Assembly (NCBI GenBank): GCA_035691305.1
Contig: DASSJF010000082.1
Location: 62,001 to 126,000, forward strand
DNA: 64,000 nucleotides
Source: a bacterium
Lineage (GTDB): Bacteria; Sysuimicrobiota; Sysuimicrobiia; Sysuimicrobiales; Segetimicrobiaceae
Direction of reading: 5' to 3'
Both the position numbers and the translations under genes were made by a program. The notes beneath the pieces were generated by a model that was not told where the DNA came from, searched no databases, and saw nothing but the letters and a program-made list of their open reading frames with translations. Positions 26,910 through 35,036 of this stretch are shown here, piece by piece. How positions within the stretch are numbered: position 1 is the stretch's first letter; the number at the start of each line of letters is the position of its first letter.

Positions 26910-28054
26910 AGATTCCCTATCGCGCGCCGGTCGTCACGGACGAGATGCGGCGCAAAGCGCTCGAGGTGCTCGAGAGCGGGACGACGTTCGGCGGGCCCGA
27001 GACCGAGCGCTTCGAGGTGGAGCTCGCGGAGCGGTGCGGGATGCGCTACGGCGTCAGCGCCAACTCCGGCACGTCCGTCACAATGCTCGCGCTCGATGCG
27101 CGCGGCGTCGGCCCCGGCGATGAGGTTGTCATGGCGGCGAATGCCTACATCGGCGTCCTCGCCGCGGTCGTGAAGCTCGGCGCCGCGCCCGTGTTCGTCG
27201 AGGCTGAGGCCGGCACCGGCAACATCTGTCCGGACGCGGCGGCCGCCGCGATCACGGCGAAAACCCGCGCGATCGTGCCGCTCCATATGTACGGTTTTCC
27301 GTGCGATATGGACCCGATCGTCGCGGCGGCCCGCGCGCGCGAAGTGTTCGTGCTCGAAGACGCGGCCCACGCGCTCGGCGCCGAGTACAAGGGCCGCCAG
27401 GCGGGCGGCCTCGGCGACGCGGGGTTTTTCAGCTTCTCCGGCAAGATGATCACGGTGTTCAGCACGGGCGGCGCGGTCGTCACCAACGACCGCCGTCTCG
27501 CCGAAGGCATTTCCAGCCTGCGCGATCAGGGCCGTCTGCGCGACGAGAAGATCAGCTTCATCAGGCGCACCGACGCGACGTGGTACGACCAGCGCTGGAT
27601 CGGCTACAACATGCACCTCTCCGAGATGGCCTGCGCGCTCGGGCGCCTCCAGCTTCCCCTGCTCGCGCGGTTCACCGAGCACCGCCGCCGGGCGGCCGCC
27701 TACTACACAACACGGTTCACCGACGCGGCGCTGCCGGTGCGGCTCCCTCCGTCGCGGCCCTGGGCCAACCCGTCGTATCTGCACTACGCGATCTGGACCC
27801 CAAAGCGCGACGCGATGGTGGAGTTTCTGCGGGCGCGCGAGATCGGGGTCGGTGTGCACTATCCGCTGCCGCTGCATCTCCTCGAGCCGGTGCAGGCGCG
27901 GTACGGCACGCGCGAGGGGCAGTTCCCCGTGGCGGAACGGCTGTGCCGCGAGAACCTCTCCCTGCCGGTCGGCCCGCACATGACCGACGAGATGCTCGCC
28001 CGCGTCGCCGACGCCGTGATCGCGTTCTTCAAGGCAGACCGCGCCGCGGCCTGA
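26906..28054 (+). CDS. DegT/DnrJ/EryC1/StrS-family PLP aminotransferase, paralogue 5
   Basis: A 382-residue paralogue whose ATG overlaps the stop of paralogue 4. D152 (LEDAAHALGAEYKGR) and K180 (FFSFSGKMITVFSTGG) are kept. It is by far the closest relative of paralogue 1 at 13063, with long near-identical blocks in both halves (ETERFEVELA, GFPCDMDPI, RRTD.TWYDQRW, GPHMTDE). The two may act on the same substrate class or form a heterodimer. The catalytic loop lacks EGG. Confidence 0.88.
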   Translation: MKIPYRAPVVTDEMRRKALEVLESGTTFGGPETERFEVELAERCGMRYGVSANSGTSVTMLALDARGVGPGDEVVMAANAYIGVLAAVVKLGAAPVFVEAEAGTGNICPDAAAAAITAKTRAIVPLHMYGFPCDMDPIVAAARAREVFVLEDAAHALGAEYKGRQAGGLGDAGFFSFSGKMITVFSTGGAVVTNDRRLAEGISSLRDQGRLRDEKISFIRRTDATWYDQRWIGYNMHLSEMACALGRLQLPLLARFTEHRRRAAAYYTTRFTDAALPVRLPPSRPWANPSYLHYAIWTPKRDAMVEFLRAREIGVGVHYPLPLHLLEPVQARYGTREGQFPVAERLCRENLSLPVGPHMTDEMLARVADAVIAFFKADRAAA

Positions 28055-28069
28055 CGCGGACACGGAAGG

Positions 28070-29272
28070 ATGACTGCGCGCGACCGATCCGCCAAGCTGC
28101 GGCCCCGGAAGGTCCAGTCGAAGCGCATCGAAATCACGGACGAAATCCGGAAGGCCGTGTTGGCGCAGCTCGATCGCGGTGTGTACTACGGTGGCGAGCA
28201 GGCGTACCGGTTCGAGCAGGAGCTCGCAGCCTACCTCGGCGTACGGCACGTGCTCACGGTGAACTCCGGCACATCCGCGCTTCTCGCCGCGGCGATCGCG
28301 CTCGGAATCGGACCCGGGGACGAGGTGATCGTCCCGGCCAACGTCTATGTGTCGAGCGCGGAAGTGCCGGCGTTCCTCGGCGCGGTCCCGGTGTTTTGCG
28401 ACGTCGACGAGGCGACGGCCAACATGACGGCCGAGACGCTGCGCGCGCGGCTGTCGTCTCGCACGAAGGCCCTCATCGTCACGCACATGTACGGCCACGC
28501 GGTCGACTTGGACCCGATTCTCGAAATTGTTCGCGCCCGGGGGCTGCGCGTCATTGAAATCTGCGCCCACGGCCTCGGCGCGGAATACAAGGGCAAGAAA
28601 CTCGGGGCGTTCGGGGACGCCGCGGTCTTCAGCCTCGGGAGCAAGAACATCTCGATGTGCGCGACCGGCGGCGCCGTCGCCACGAATTCGGCGCGGCTCT
28701 ACGAGGAGGCGGCCAGAGTTTCACGGCACGGATGGGGGCGCCTCTCAGTTACGCCGTCGTTCTACCGGCAGATCGCCTTCGCCGATTCTCCGATGTCGGG
28801 TATGTCGCCGCTCGATCGCGACTCGGCCAGGCCGGGGCTAAATCTGCAATTGGACGAGATCCCGTGCGCGATTGGACGGATCGGCCTCCGGCATCTCGAG
28901 GAGTGGAACGCGCGCCGGCGCGAGGTCGCGGCGTTGTACACGCGTCTTCTGGCCGAGGCCGGCGTGCCCGTTCATGCGCCGGTCGTGCACCCGTGGACCA
29001 AGCACGCGTTCCTGCACTACGTGGTTCGCGCCCCCCGGCGCGATGGGTTGCGCGACTTTCTCGTCGAGACCGGCGTCGAGGCGTTGATTCACTATCCGCA
29101 GCCGCTTCCGGACATGCGGTATTATCGTGAGCACTATCCGACCAGCCCGGCGGTCTATCCCGTCGCGTCACGCCTCGCCGGAGAGATCCTCACCCTGCCC
29201 ATTCACCCGTGGCTTGACGACGCCGACGCCGAGTACGTGGTCGCTCGCATCTCCCAATTTTACCGCGACTGA
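28070..29272 (+). CDS. DegT/DnrJ/EryC1/StrS-family protein, paralogue 6, lacking the PLP-binding aspartate
   Basis: A 400-residue paralogue. The Schiff-base lysine K192 (FSLGSKNISMCATGG) is kept, but the motif that reads EDAAH in its neighbours is VIEICAHGLGAEYKGK, with Ile at position 164 where the aspartate that pairs with the PLP ring nitrogen should be. The bases at 28553-28561 read ATT GAA ATC, with no sign of a frameshift. A 15-residue insertion relative to its neighbours follows the lysine region (about residues 225-260). It may be a non-transaminating PLP enzyme, a partner subunit, or inactive. The gene follows paralogue 5 by 15 bases. Confidence 0.85.
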   Translation: MTARDRSAKLRPRKVQSKRIEITDEIRKAVLAQLDRGVYYGGEQAYRFEQELAAYLGVRHVLTVNSGTSALLAAAIALGIGPGDEVIVPANVYVSSAEVPAFLGAVPVFCDVDEATANMTAETLRARLSSRTKALIVTHMYGHAVDLDPILEIVRARGLRVIEICAHGLGAEYKGKKLGAFGDAAVFSLGSKNISMCATGGAVATNSARLYEEAARVSRHGWGRLSVTPSFYRQIAFADSPMSGMSPLDRDSARPGLNLQLDEIPCAIGRIGLRHLEEWNARRREVAALYTRLLAEAGVPVHAPVVHPWTKHAFLHYVVRAPRRDGLRDFLVETGVEALIHYPQPLPDMRYYREHYPTSPAVYPVASRLAGEILTLPIHPWLDDADAEYVVARISQFYRD

Positions 29273-29304
29273 CCACCGGCGGCCCGCGCCGCCGCATAGG
29301 GGGA

Positions 29305-30906
29305 ATGAACGGAATGATCTCAGCGGCTCCGACCGGCGCGACGCGCCGGGTGTTTGCCCTGATCGCGGCTTTGCTCGGCGTGGGTGTCCTGCTGACGCCG
29401 GGCGTCCGGCCCGCCTGGACCGCCGAGAGTCCGGCGCTCGTATGGGGGCTCGGTGGGGATCCGAACAGCCTCGACTATCCGGCCACGTACAACGGGGAGG
29501 CCGGTCCGGTCGTTACGCAGATCTTCAACACCCTGGTCCGAATGAAGGCGGGCGGTACCGCCCTCGAGCCCGACCTCGCAACCTCCTGGACGGTCTCGCC
29601 GGACGGCCGGACGTGGACGTTCGCCCTGAGGCAGGGCGTGATGTTCCACGACGGCACGCCCTGGAACGCCGAGGCGGCCAAGTTCAATGTCGACCGCTGG
29701 GCCGACCCGCACAATCCGTATCACGGCCAGGGCGTCGACTTCGCCTATTGGAACGACTTCATGGCGAAGGGCGTGGATGAGGTCCGGGTCACCGGGCCGT
29801 ACACGCTGCAGTTCGTCCTGAAGACGCCGCTCGGACCGCTGCTCAACAATCTCGCGATCCCGGCGTTCGACTTCGCCAGCCCCGCCTCACTGAGGCAGTT
29901 CGGCGCGGACGGGGCGGGGACGCATCCGGTCGGCACCGGACCGTACAGTTTCGTGGACTGGTCGCGGGCCGACCACATCACGCTGCAGGCCAACCCCCGG
30001 TACTTCCGCGCCGGCCTGCCCCGGCTTTCCCGCGTCGTCTATCGGATCATCAAGGACAACTCGGCGCGCTATCTCGCCCTGAAGGCCGGCGAGATTCAGG
30101 CGATGGAGTTGCCGGATCCCGACAGCGTGCAGGCCGCGGAATCGGATCCGGCGCTACGGGTCGGGCCGCGGCCCGCGTTTGGCACCGGGTGGCTCCAGTT
30201 CGACCTGCGTGATCCGCTGCTGCGGGACCGCCGCGTACGGGAGGCGATGGCCCGTGCGATCAACAAGACGGCGATCGTGCACGCATTGTACGGCAAGTTC
30301 GGCGAGGTGGCGGACCAGATCATGCCGCCGGTGATGTGGGGCCGTTCACGAAACGTGCCGGTGTATCCGTACAGCCCGGACGTCGCGCGAAAGCTGCTCG
30401 CCGACGCCGGATACGCCAACGGCGTCGCGCTGGACTTCTGGTACCTGCCGGTCAGCCGGCCGTATTTCCCCGACGCCAGGTCGATTGCGACGGCGATCGC
30501 GAACGATTTCGGGAGAGTCGGGATCCGCGTCCACTTGGTGACGGAGGATTGGGCCGCGTATCGGAAGGACCGCCTGACAAAATTGCCGCTGTGGATGTAC
30601 GGGTGGATCGGGGATACGGGCGATCCGGACGACTGGTTCAGCTTCTATTTCAGCGGCCACGACGACAGCGCGATTCATTCGTACGACAACCCGAAGGTGT
30701 TCGCGCTCATCGCCCAGGCACGGTCCCTCGGCAACCCGGCCGAGCGGGGGAGGCTCTACGCGCAGGCCCAGAATTTGATCGCGCAGGACATTCCGCTGAT
30801 TCCGATCGCCCACGCGGGCGTCCCGATTCTGATGAGCCGGCGGGTCGACGGGCTGGTGCCCCAGCCGGACGGGAACGAGCGGCTCGAGACCGTGACGATG
30901 CGCTAG
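29305..30906 (+). CDS. ABC transporter substrate-binding protein, family 5 (orphan)
   Basis: A 533-residue secreted binding protein (SBP_bac_5). The signal peptide includes RRVFALIAALLGVGVLL and ends near the AESPALVW segment. Family marks are WGLGGDPNSLDYP, PDLATSWTVSPDGRTWTF and the FHDGTPWNAEAAKFNVDRW block. It ends the DegT operon, 32 bases after paralogue 6, and has no permease or ATPase beside it. It may share the DppBC-like permeases encoded leftward at 17949-19864. ATG 29305 or 29314 could be the start; the latter has better spacing to GGGGGA. Confidence 0.9.
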   Translation: MNGMISAAPTGATRRVFALIAALLGVGVLLTPGVRPAWTAESPALVWGLGGDPNSLDYPATYNGEAGPVVTQIFNTLVRMKAGGTALEPDLATSWTVSPDGRTWTFALRQGVMFHDGTPWNAEAAKFNVDRWADPHNPYHGQGVDFAYWNDFMAKGVDEVRVTGPYTLQFVLKTPLGPLLNNLAIPAFDFASPASLRQFGADGAGTHPVGTGPYSFVDWSRADHITLQANPRYFRAGLPRLSRVVYRIIKDNSARYLALKAGEIQAMELPDPDSVQAAESDPALRVGPRPAFGTGWLQFDLRDPLLRDRRVREAMARAINKTAIVHALYGKFGEVADQIMPPVMWGRSRNVPVYPYSPDVARKLLADAGYANGVALDFWYLPVSRPYFPDARSIATAIANDFGRVGIRVHLVTEDWAAYRKDRLTKLPLWMYGWIGDTGDPDDWFSFYFSGHDDSAIHSYDNPKVFALIAQARSLGNPAERGRLYAQAQNLIAQDIPLIPIAHAGVPILMSRRVDGLVPQPDGNERLETVTMR

Positions 30907-30913
30907 CCGCGGG

Positions 30914-31654
30914 CTAGGGGAAGAGCCGTCCCTGCCACGGCGTGAGGCGCTGGAACGCCTCGGCGAACTTGATGCCGGGGTCGCCCGCGATGTACGCCGC
31001 CTGCGTGCCGCGCTGCTGCGACCGCGTGCGGTAGCGCTCCACGTGGTACGGCTGCGCCCGGAACTCCGCGGTGGCGCGCATCTTCACATCCATCACGTCC
31101 GTGATGTCGATGAAGTGGTCGGGGACGAACCCGGTCATCTCCGTGAGCGGCTGGGTCGGCTCGCACGCGAAGATCTGGGTCGGTGACAGGACCGGGAGGT
31201 CCGGCTCGACGCCGGCGAGTCCGGTGTAGTACGCCGCTTCCATCGTCGCCGCATATGCCGTCGTGTGGTCGGGATTGTAGGGTTCCTTGGCCGGGTGTGT
31301 GATGATGACCCGCGGTCGAAACGTCCGGATCTCGCGAACAAGCCGCATCAGCCGCTCGTAGTCGAAGGTGAGCGGCTGGTCGCGGTAGTCGTAGAAGACC
31401 AGTTCGACGCCCAAGATCTCGGCGGCCGCGCGCGCCTCCGCGCGGCGAACCTCGGCGACCTCGTCCTCCGTCGTTTTGCCCTGGCGTGCCTTCCAGAACT
31501 CGTTGGACTCGCCGCGCGCGCCGGGGCTGACGACGACGACGCGGACGTCGGCGCCCGACGCGGCGTACCGGGCCAGCGTTCCTCCCGCCCGCACGCAGAA
31601 ATCGGCGGCGTGCGCGCTGACGCACAACACGCGGTCCTTCATCGCTTTAGCCAC
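30914..31654 (-). CDS. PIG-L/LmbE-fold protein, GalB (4-oxalomesaconate hydratase)-like
   Basis: A 246-residue metal-dependent protein of the PIG-L/LmbE fold. Typical deacetylases have AHPDDE; here the motif is VSAHAADFCVRAGGTLA (H15, D18), losing the catalytic aspartate. This variant and the following SPGARGESNEFW block are as I recall them in GalB, the zinc-dependent 4-oxalomesaconate hydratase of gallate breakdown, rather than in N-acetylglucosamine deacetylases. A later THPAKEPYNPDH segment supplies the other histidine ligand. It lies 28 bases downstream of the D-2-hydroxyacid dehydrogenase on the same strand and is probably cotranscribed. The substrate assignment is tentative. Confidence 0.7.
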   Translation of the reverse strand: MAKAMKDRVLCVSAHAADFCVRAGGTLARYAASGADVRVVVVSPGARGESNEFWKARQGKTTEDEVAEVRRAEARAAAEILGVELVFYDYRDQPLTFDYERLMRLVREIRTFRPRVIITHPAKEPYNPDHTTAYAATMEAAYYTGLAGVEPDLPVLSPTQIFACEPTQPLTEMTGFVPDHFIDITDVMDVKMRATAEFRAQPYHVERYRTRSQQRGTQAAYIAGDPGIKFAEAFQRLTPWQGRLFP

Positions 31655-31682
31655 GATCGTTCCTCCTCCGCGGTAGCGGTCC

Positions 31683-32690
31683 TCAGCGGGCCGGCCGCTC
31701 GAGCACCTGCCGGTTCACGAGAAACGCGGGGGGCCGGCCTTCCATCGCCTCGACGACCTGCTCGGCCGCGTCGCGCTGCATCTGCTGGATCGATTCTTCG
31801 GAATAGAACCCGATGTGCCCGGACACGGTCACGTTGGGCAGCGCCAGCAGCGGATGATCCGTCGGCAGCGGTTCCGCCGCGAACACGTCGAGCCCGGCTC
31901 CGGCCAGGCGCCCGGAGCGCAGCGCGTCGATGAGCGCCGGCTCGTCCACGACCGGGCCGCGGGAGGTATTGACGAGGAGAGCACCCGGCTTCATCCATCC
32001 GAGCGCTTCCCTCGAGACGACGCCCCGTGTTTCGTCGGTGAGCGGCAGGTGAATCGATACCAAGTCGGCCTCGGCGAGGCACGTGCGGAAATCCACCGGG
32101 CGGACGCCTTCCTCGCGGAACACCGACTCGCTCAGGTACGGATCGTAGGCAATGACGTTGAGGCCGAGCGCCTTCCCTTTGCGTCCGGTGGCCCGGGCGA
32201 TGTTGCCGAATCCGAGGAGGCCGAGAGTCCGCCCCGCGATACGGTGGAGCGGCACGATCGGCTTGATGTGCCAGGCCCCGCCGCGGACTGCCCGGTCCGC
32301 GGCGACGATCTTCCGGGCGGCCGCAAGCAGCAGGGCGATCGCGTGCGACGATACCTCGTCCACGGCATACCGCGGTCCGTTGGTGACCCAAATGCCGCGT
32401 TCCGTGGCGGCGGCGACGTCGACCCGGTCTACACCCGTGCCGTAGTGCGCGATGATCCGGCAGCGGGTGAGCCGCGCGATCCGCGCGGCGTCCAGGACGC
32501 CTCGGGAGTGCAGAACGGCGTCGATCCTCGGGGCCACTCGGTCGAACGCCGCGGGGTCGTCCATGTCAATCGACTCGAGCCGGACGCCTTTGGCCTCGAG
32601 GATCTCGCGTTCGACCCGGATGTCGTACGACGGCAGGCGCCGGGACTCCGTGCGAATGCAGTACCACGGCGTGCTGGTCACCTCAGGCAC
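31683..32690 (-). CDS. D-isomer-specific 2-hydroxyacid dehydrogenase
   Basis: A 335-residue NAD-dependent dehydrogenase that interconverts a 2-keto acid and a D-2-hydroxy acid. The Rossmann motif is LGLLGFGNIAR (about residue 155), and the catalytic residues are Arg in NTSRGPVVDE, Glu in GLDVFAAEPL and His in SGHIGFYSEE. It resembles the phosphoglycerate dehydrogenase/CtBP branch. The GTG start at 32690 diverges from DegT paralogue 7 across 166 bases. It is probably the first gene of a two-gene operon with the GalB-like gene. Confidence 0.9.
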   Translation of the reverse strand: MPEVTSTPWYCIRTESRRLPSYDIRVEREILEAKGVRLESIDMDDPAAFDRVAPRIDAVLHSRGVLDAARIARLTRCRIIAHYGTGVDRVDVAAATERGIWVTNGPRYAVDEVSSHAIALLLAAARKIVAADRAVRGGAWHIKPIVPLHRIAGRTLGLLGFGNIARATGRKGKALGLNVIAYDPYLSESVFREEGVRPVDFRTCLAEADLVSIHLPLTDETRGVVSREALGWMKPGALLVNTSRGPVVDEPALIDALRSGRLAGAGLDVFAAEPLPTDHPLLALPNVTVSGHIGFYSEESIQQMQRDAAEQVVEAMEGRPPAFLVNRQVLERPAR

Positions 32691-32766
32691 CGTCCTTGCC
32701 GCTGTCCACCGTTGGGCGGGTTCTGGAACTGATATGTTGAAACCGAGGTTGGAGCGTGTCGTGCGC

Positions 32767-32779
32767 GAAACGGTGTTTC
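32767..32779. promoter_or_regulatory. Inverted repeat in the divergent gap before DegT paralogue 7
   Basis: GAAAC-GGT-GTTTC is a perfect dyad within a short AT-richer stretch; an outer TTGAAAC...GTTTCAA pair (32743 and 32775) overlaps it. The position, between the divergent dehydrogenase and DegT genes, suits an operator. The regulator is unknown; the IclR gene 2.3 kb away is a candidate. Confidence 0.35.
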
Positions 32780-32856
32780 AAAGTACGCAGGACTTCGGTG
32801 CGAGGCACCTGAACCCTCTTGGGGCCGTCCACGATCGCGCACCGCGGGAGGGTCGC

Positions 32857-34047
32857 ATGACCACTCGGATCGTCGCGTTCCGGCCCGTCGTCGACCAGGA
32901 AATGAAAGATGCCGCGTGCCGGGTGCTGGATTCCGGCCACTACATCCGGACGTCTCCGTACGAGGCATCAGAGGGCAAGGCCCTGGAAGAAGAGTTCGGC
33001 GCGTTCCTCGCGGCGCCCGGCGGGCCGCGTCCGCACGTCGCCAACGTCGCCAACGGCACCGCCGCGATGCACCTCGCGTGGCTCGCCCAGGGCGTCGGCC
33101 CGGGCGACGAGGTCATCATCCCGTCCAACACGTTCGTCAGCGTGGCTCACTGCGTGTCTCTCGTCGGCGCCCGGCCGGTGCCGGTCGACGTCGAGGCGGA
33201 CATCTACAATATGGATCCGGCCTCGGCCGCGGCGGCGATCACGCCGCGCACCCGTGCCATCATGCCGGTGCACACGGCGGGGCATCCGGCGGACCTCGAT
33301 CCGATTCTCATCCTGGCCCGGAAGCACGATCTGCTCGTCATCGAGGACGCGTGCCAGGCTATCGGCGCGCGCTACAAGGACCGTTCGGTCGGAACGTTCG
33401 GCGAGATGGGCTGCTACAGTTTCGTTCAGAACAAGGCGATGACGTGCGGCGGCGAGGGCGGAGCCGTCGGGTCGTTCGACGAGGTGCGGGTGCGCCGCGT
33501 CTTCAATCTCGCGAATCACGCGCGCGGGGAGCAGTTCCACCGCGGCCGTGACGACGAAACGGTCACGACCGCCCACGACGAGGTCGGATTCAACTACCGG
33601 CAGTCGGAGATTCTCTCCGCCATCGCGCGGGTGCAGCTGCGCCGGCTTCCGGCGTGGATCGAGCAGCGCCGCCGCCGGGCCGGCGTCTACCGGCAGATGA
33701 TCGCGGCGCGGGACCTGCCGATCGACCTGCCGGGCGAGCGGCCGTGGGCCCACCACTCGTACGTCCGGTTCGAGGTCCGCGTGCGCGAGCGCGAGCGGCC
33801 GGCGCTGCGGCGGTATCTCGACGAGCACGGCATCCGCACGCAGGTGCACTATCCGACGCCGATTCACCTGGACACGCCCTACCGTGAGCAACTGGGCCTG
33901 CGCGAGGGGGCGCTTCCGGTGAGCGAGCGGCTCGCCCGCGAGATCATGACGCTGCCGCTGTATCCGCAGATGACCGAGGACGACGTCGCGTACGTCGTCG
34001 ACCACCTGCACGCCTTCTTCCGGGGCCGGAAGTCGGCGACCGCCTGA
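32857..34047 (+). CDS. DegT/DnrJ/EryC1/StrS-family PLP aminotransferase, paralogue 7
   Basis: A 396-residue member with the most canonical active site of the seven: D164 in VIEDACQAIGARYK (Gln, as in most sugar aminotransferases, where the others have His) and K193 in YSFVQNKAMTCGGEGG with standard spacing. Its N-terminal DSGHYIRTSPYEASEGKALE block is shared with paralogue 2. GGGAGGG about 7 bases before the ATG at 32857 fixes the start, although the frame is open much further upstream. It stands alone on its strand, between the divergent dehydrogenase and the convergent asparaginase-like gene. Confidence 0.88.
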   Translation: MTTRIVAFRPVVDQEMKDAACRVLDSGHYIRTSPYEASEGKALEEEFGAFLAAPGGPRPHVANVANGTAAMHLAWLAQGVGPGDEVIIPSNTFVSVAHCVSLVGARPVPVDVEADIYNMDPASAAAAITPRTRAIMPVHTAGHPADLDPILILARKHDLLVIEDACQAIGARYKDRSVGTFGEMGCYSFVQNKAMTCGGEGGAVGSFDEVRVRRVFNLANHARGEQFHRGRDDETVTTAHDEVGFNYRQSEILSAIARVQLRRLPAWIEQRRRRAGVYRQMIAARDLPIDLPGERPWAHHSYVRFEVRVRERERPALRRYLDEHGIRTQVHYPTPIHLDTPYREQLGLREGALPVSERLAREIMTLPLYPQMTEDDVAYVVDHLHAFFRGRKSATA

Positions 34048-34056
34048 ACGGCTGCG

Positions 34057-35034
34057 CTACTGCCACTCCGCGTGAAATAGGGCGCGAATCTCTTCCCGCG
34101 GGAGGCCGGCGCTGAGCAGCGCCGTGAGTTTCACTCGCGCCTTGAGTCCCGACGTGCCCGTGAAGATCATGCCGAGCGACAGGAGGTGCGCTTCCGCGCC
34201 TTCGTGCCTATATGTGTCGCGGTGGAGCCGACCGGCGCCGTAGGGGTTGGCTACGACCACCGTCGTACCTCGGCCCATCGCCCGGGTCAGCAGGGCCACC
34301 TGCGCCGCGCTCAGCCGGCCGGACTCGACGACCACGCCGTCGGCCTCCCCGTCGACGGCCGCGCGCAGCAGCATGTCGCTTGAGTCCGCGGCGGAGGGGA
34401 TGCGCTCCACGCGGGCAGTCAGGGCCGGGGGCATCACCGCCCGGATCCGCGAGAACGGCCGCCGCGCGTAGAAGACGTAGTCCTCGTCGACGGCGCCGAG
34501 CGGACCGAACTCCGGGGACTGAAACGCCGCGGCGTTCGCGGAGTGCGTCTTCGTTACGTCCCGCGCGCAGTGAATCGCCCCGTTCATGACGACCAACACG
34601 CCGAGGCCTCGGGAGCGGTCGCACGCGGCGACTTGAATCGCGTTCAGCAGATTGAGGGCCCCGTCCTCGCTCGGCAGCGTCGGGTTGCGCATCGCGCCGG
34701 TGAATACGATCGGCCGGTCCTCGCCGAGCGTCACGTCGACGAAATAGGCGGTCTGCTCGAGGGTGGCGGTCCCGTGCGTGATGACGACGCCCGCGAGATC
34801 CGGATCCGAGAGCGCGGCTTTAACCCGGCGGGCGAGGCCGAGCATGTCGGTGAAGCGCATCGCGTTGCTCGGGATCGCCAGCCACGGGTCGACGTCGCAC
34901 CGCGCGTAGGCGGCCGCGGGGATGCGCGCGAGCAGATCCGCAGGCCCGAGGGCCGGCTCGACGGTGCCTGAGGCTCGCCGCGCGCCGGCGATCGTGCCGC
35001 CGGTTGTGACGACGAGGACCCGCGGGAGCGCCAC
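34057..35034 (-). CDS. Asparaginase-family protein with the substrate-binding aspartate replaced
   Basis: A 325-residue protein of the bacterial L-asparaginase fold. Nucleophile T14 (TTGGTIAG), T89 (ITHGTATLEQTAYF) and K162 (RDVTKTH) are in place, numbering as in E. coli AnsB for the latter two. The aspartate that normally follows T89 (HGTDT) and holds the substrate alpha-amino group is Ala at 90. The enzyme should therefore favour an amide without that amino group, or another acyl donor. The GTG start lies 2 bases after the iclR stop, so they form an operon; earlier in-frame codons run through iclR and are rejected. Confidence 0.85.
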   Translation of the reverse strand: MALPRVLVVTTGGTIAGARRASGTVEPALGPADLLARIPAAAYARCDVDPWLAIPSNAMRFTDMLGLARRVKAALSDPDLAGVVITHGTATLEQTAYFVDVTLGEDRPIVFTGAMRNPTLPSEDGALNLLNAIQVAACDRSRGLGVLVVMNGAIHCARDVTKTHSANAAAFQSPEFGPLGAVDEDYVFYARRPFSRIRAVMPPALTARVERIPSAADSSDMLLRAAVDGEADGVVVESGRLSAAQVALLTRAMGRGTTVVVANPYGAGRLHRDTYRHEGAEAHLLSLGMIFTGTSGLKARVKLTALLSAGLPREEIRALFHAEWQ

Positions 35035-35036
35035 TG

